DNA of 64,000 bases. Source: Microbacteriaceae bacterium (GTDB lineage Bacteria; Actinomycetota; Actinomycetes; Actinomycetales; Microbacteriaceae). Both the position numbers and the translations under genes were made by a program. Below are positions 63,977-64,000 of this stretch, in pieces. Every line of letters starts with the position of its first letter. Within the stretch, counting starts at the first letter, position 1. Below the pieces are notes generated by a model. The model ran no database searches. It was not told where the DNA came from and was given only the letters and a program-made list of their open reading frames with translations. The DNA lies in the NCBI GenBank assembly GCA_025464975.1, contig JAODMT010000001.1, forward strand, positions 51,823-115,822, in the 5' to 3' direction.

Positions 63977-64000
63977 TTTGCCCCGGACACTGCGCAACAG

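Noticed and set aside
63805..63990. Minus-strand frame with the sequence DTGIEPATSSVSG
   Set aside because: This is the well-known false protein that results from translating tRNA genes in reverse; it covers tRNA-Val and the terminator.

Overview
The window is a contiguous piece of a high-GC actinobacterial chromosome. SepH, DUF3000/3093/3159/3710/4191/4193, PAC2 and DUF7455 proteins, the glnA2-glnE/glnA1 arrangement, GlnR-type operators and murT/gatD-like genes next to sigA all point to Actinomycetota. Microbacteriaceae is the most likely family; this is an inference from gene content and order, not from a 16S gene. Almost all of it looks like core genome. I saw no insertion sequences, prophage or CRISPR array.

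Layout. 1-1.8 kb: end of a Nif3-like gene, a COG1579 coiled-coil protein that has lost its zinc ligands, and rnpB. 1.8-7.7 kb: kdpE, kdpD, ppgK, map (minus strand), a 56-residue SPOR-like protein and panB. 7.9-14.4 kb: nitrogen assimilation (glnA2, glnE, glnA1 with a GlnR box) plus an RDD membrane protein. 14.4-21.7 kb: DUF4191, a membrane pseudokinase, then sucB, lpdA, pepA. 21.8-24.1 kb: PAC2 protein and an MFS transporter. 24.2-29.6 kb: sigA and, overlapping its stop codon, a four-gene cell-wall operon. 29.7-34.7 kb: DUF7455 and topoisomerase IV (parE/parC). 34.7-39.8 kb: phosphodiesterase-like enzyme, sepH, DUF4193, DUF3093, dut, DUF3710, DUF3159. 39.9-44.3 kb: two NhaA antiporters, one fused to a thioredoxin domain, around a SLAC1/TehA-like channel. 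44.4-50.9 kb: acnA, dxs, and a MerR regulator with its aldo/keto reductase. 50.9-57.4 kb: fadB, fadA, RNase D, DUF3000 and an alpha/beta hydrolase. 57.4-63.4 kb: RibD-like reductase, SufE, sulfurtransferase, zapE, amt and a degenerate amt-like gene. The window ends with four tRNA genes.

The most interesting part is the operon at 25.7-29.6 kb. Its MurT-like ligase keeps the Mur ligase ATP site but has no Cys4 zinc ribbon. Its GatD-like partner has lost both the nucleophilic cysteine and the catalytic histidine, each replaced by glycine. Two alanine-racemase-like genes follow with reciprocal losses. The first (248 aa) lacks most of the PLP barrel and the PLP lysine but keeps the catalytic Tyr domain. 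The second (362 aa) keeps the PLP lysine barrel but has Phe in place of the catalytic Tyr. Because alanine racemase active sites are built from the barrel of one subunit and the Tyr of the other, the pair looks like an obligate heterodimer with a single active site. Next to a MurT that can no longer receive ammonia from GatD, I infer a pathway that modifies the D-Glu alpha-carboxyl with something other than ammonia. That would fit group B peptidoglycan, in which the cross-bridge starts at that carboxyl and often contains a D-diamino acid.

The nitrogen genes form a second theme. GlnR-like boxes precede glnA1 and amt, GlnE carries two intact nucleotidyltransferase motifs, and only GlnA1 has the adenylylation tyrosine.
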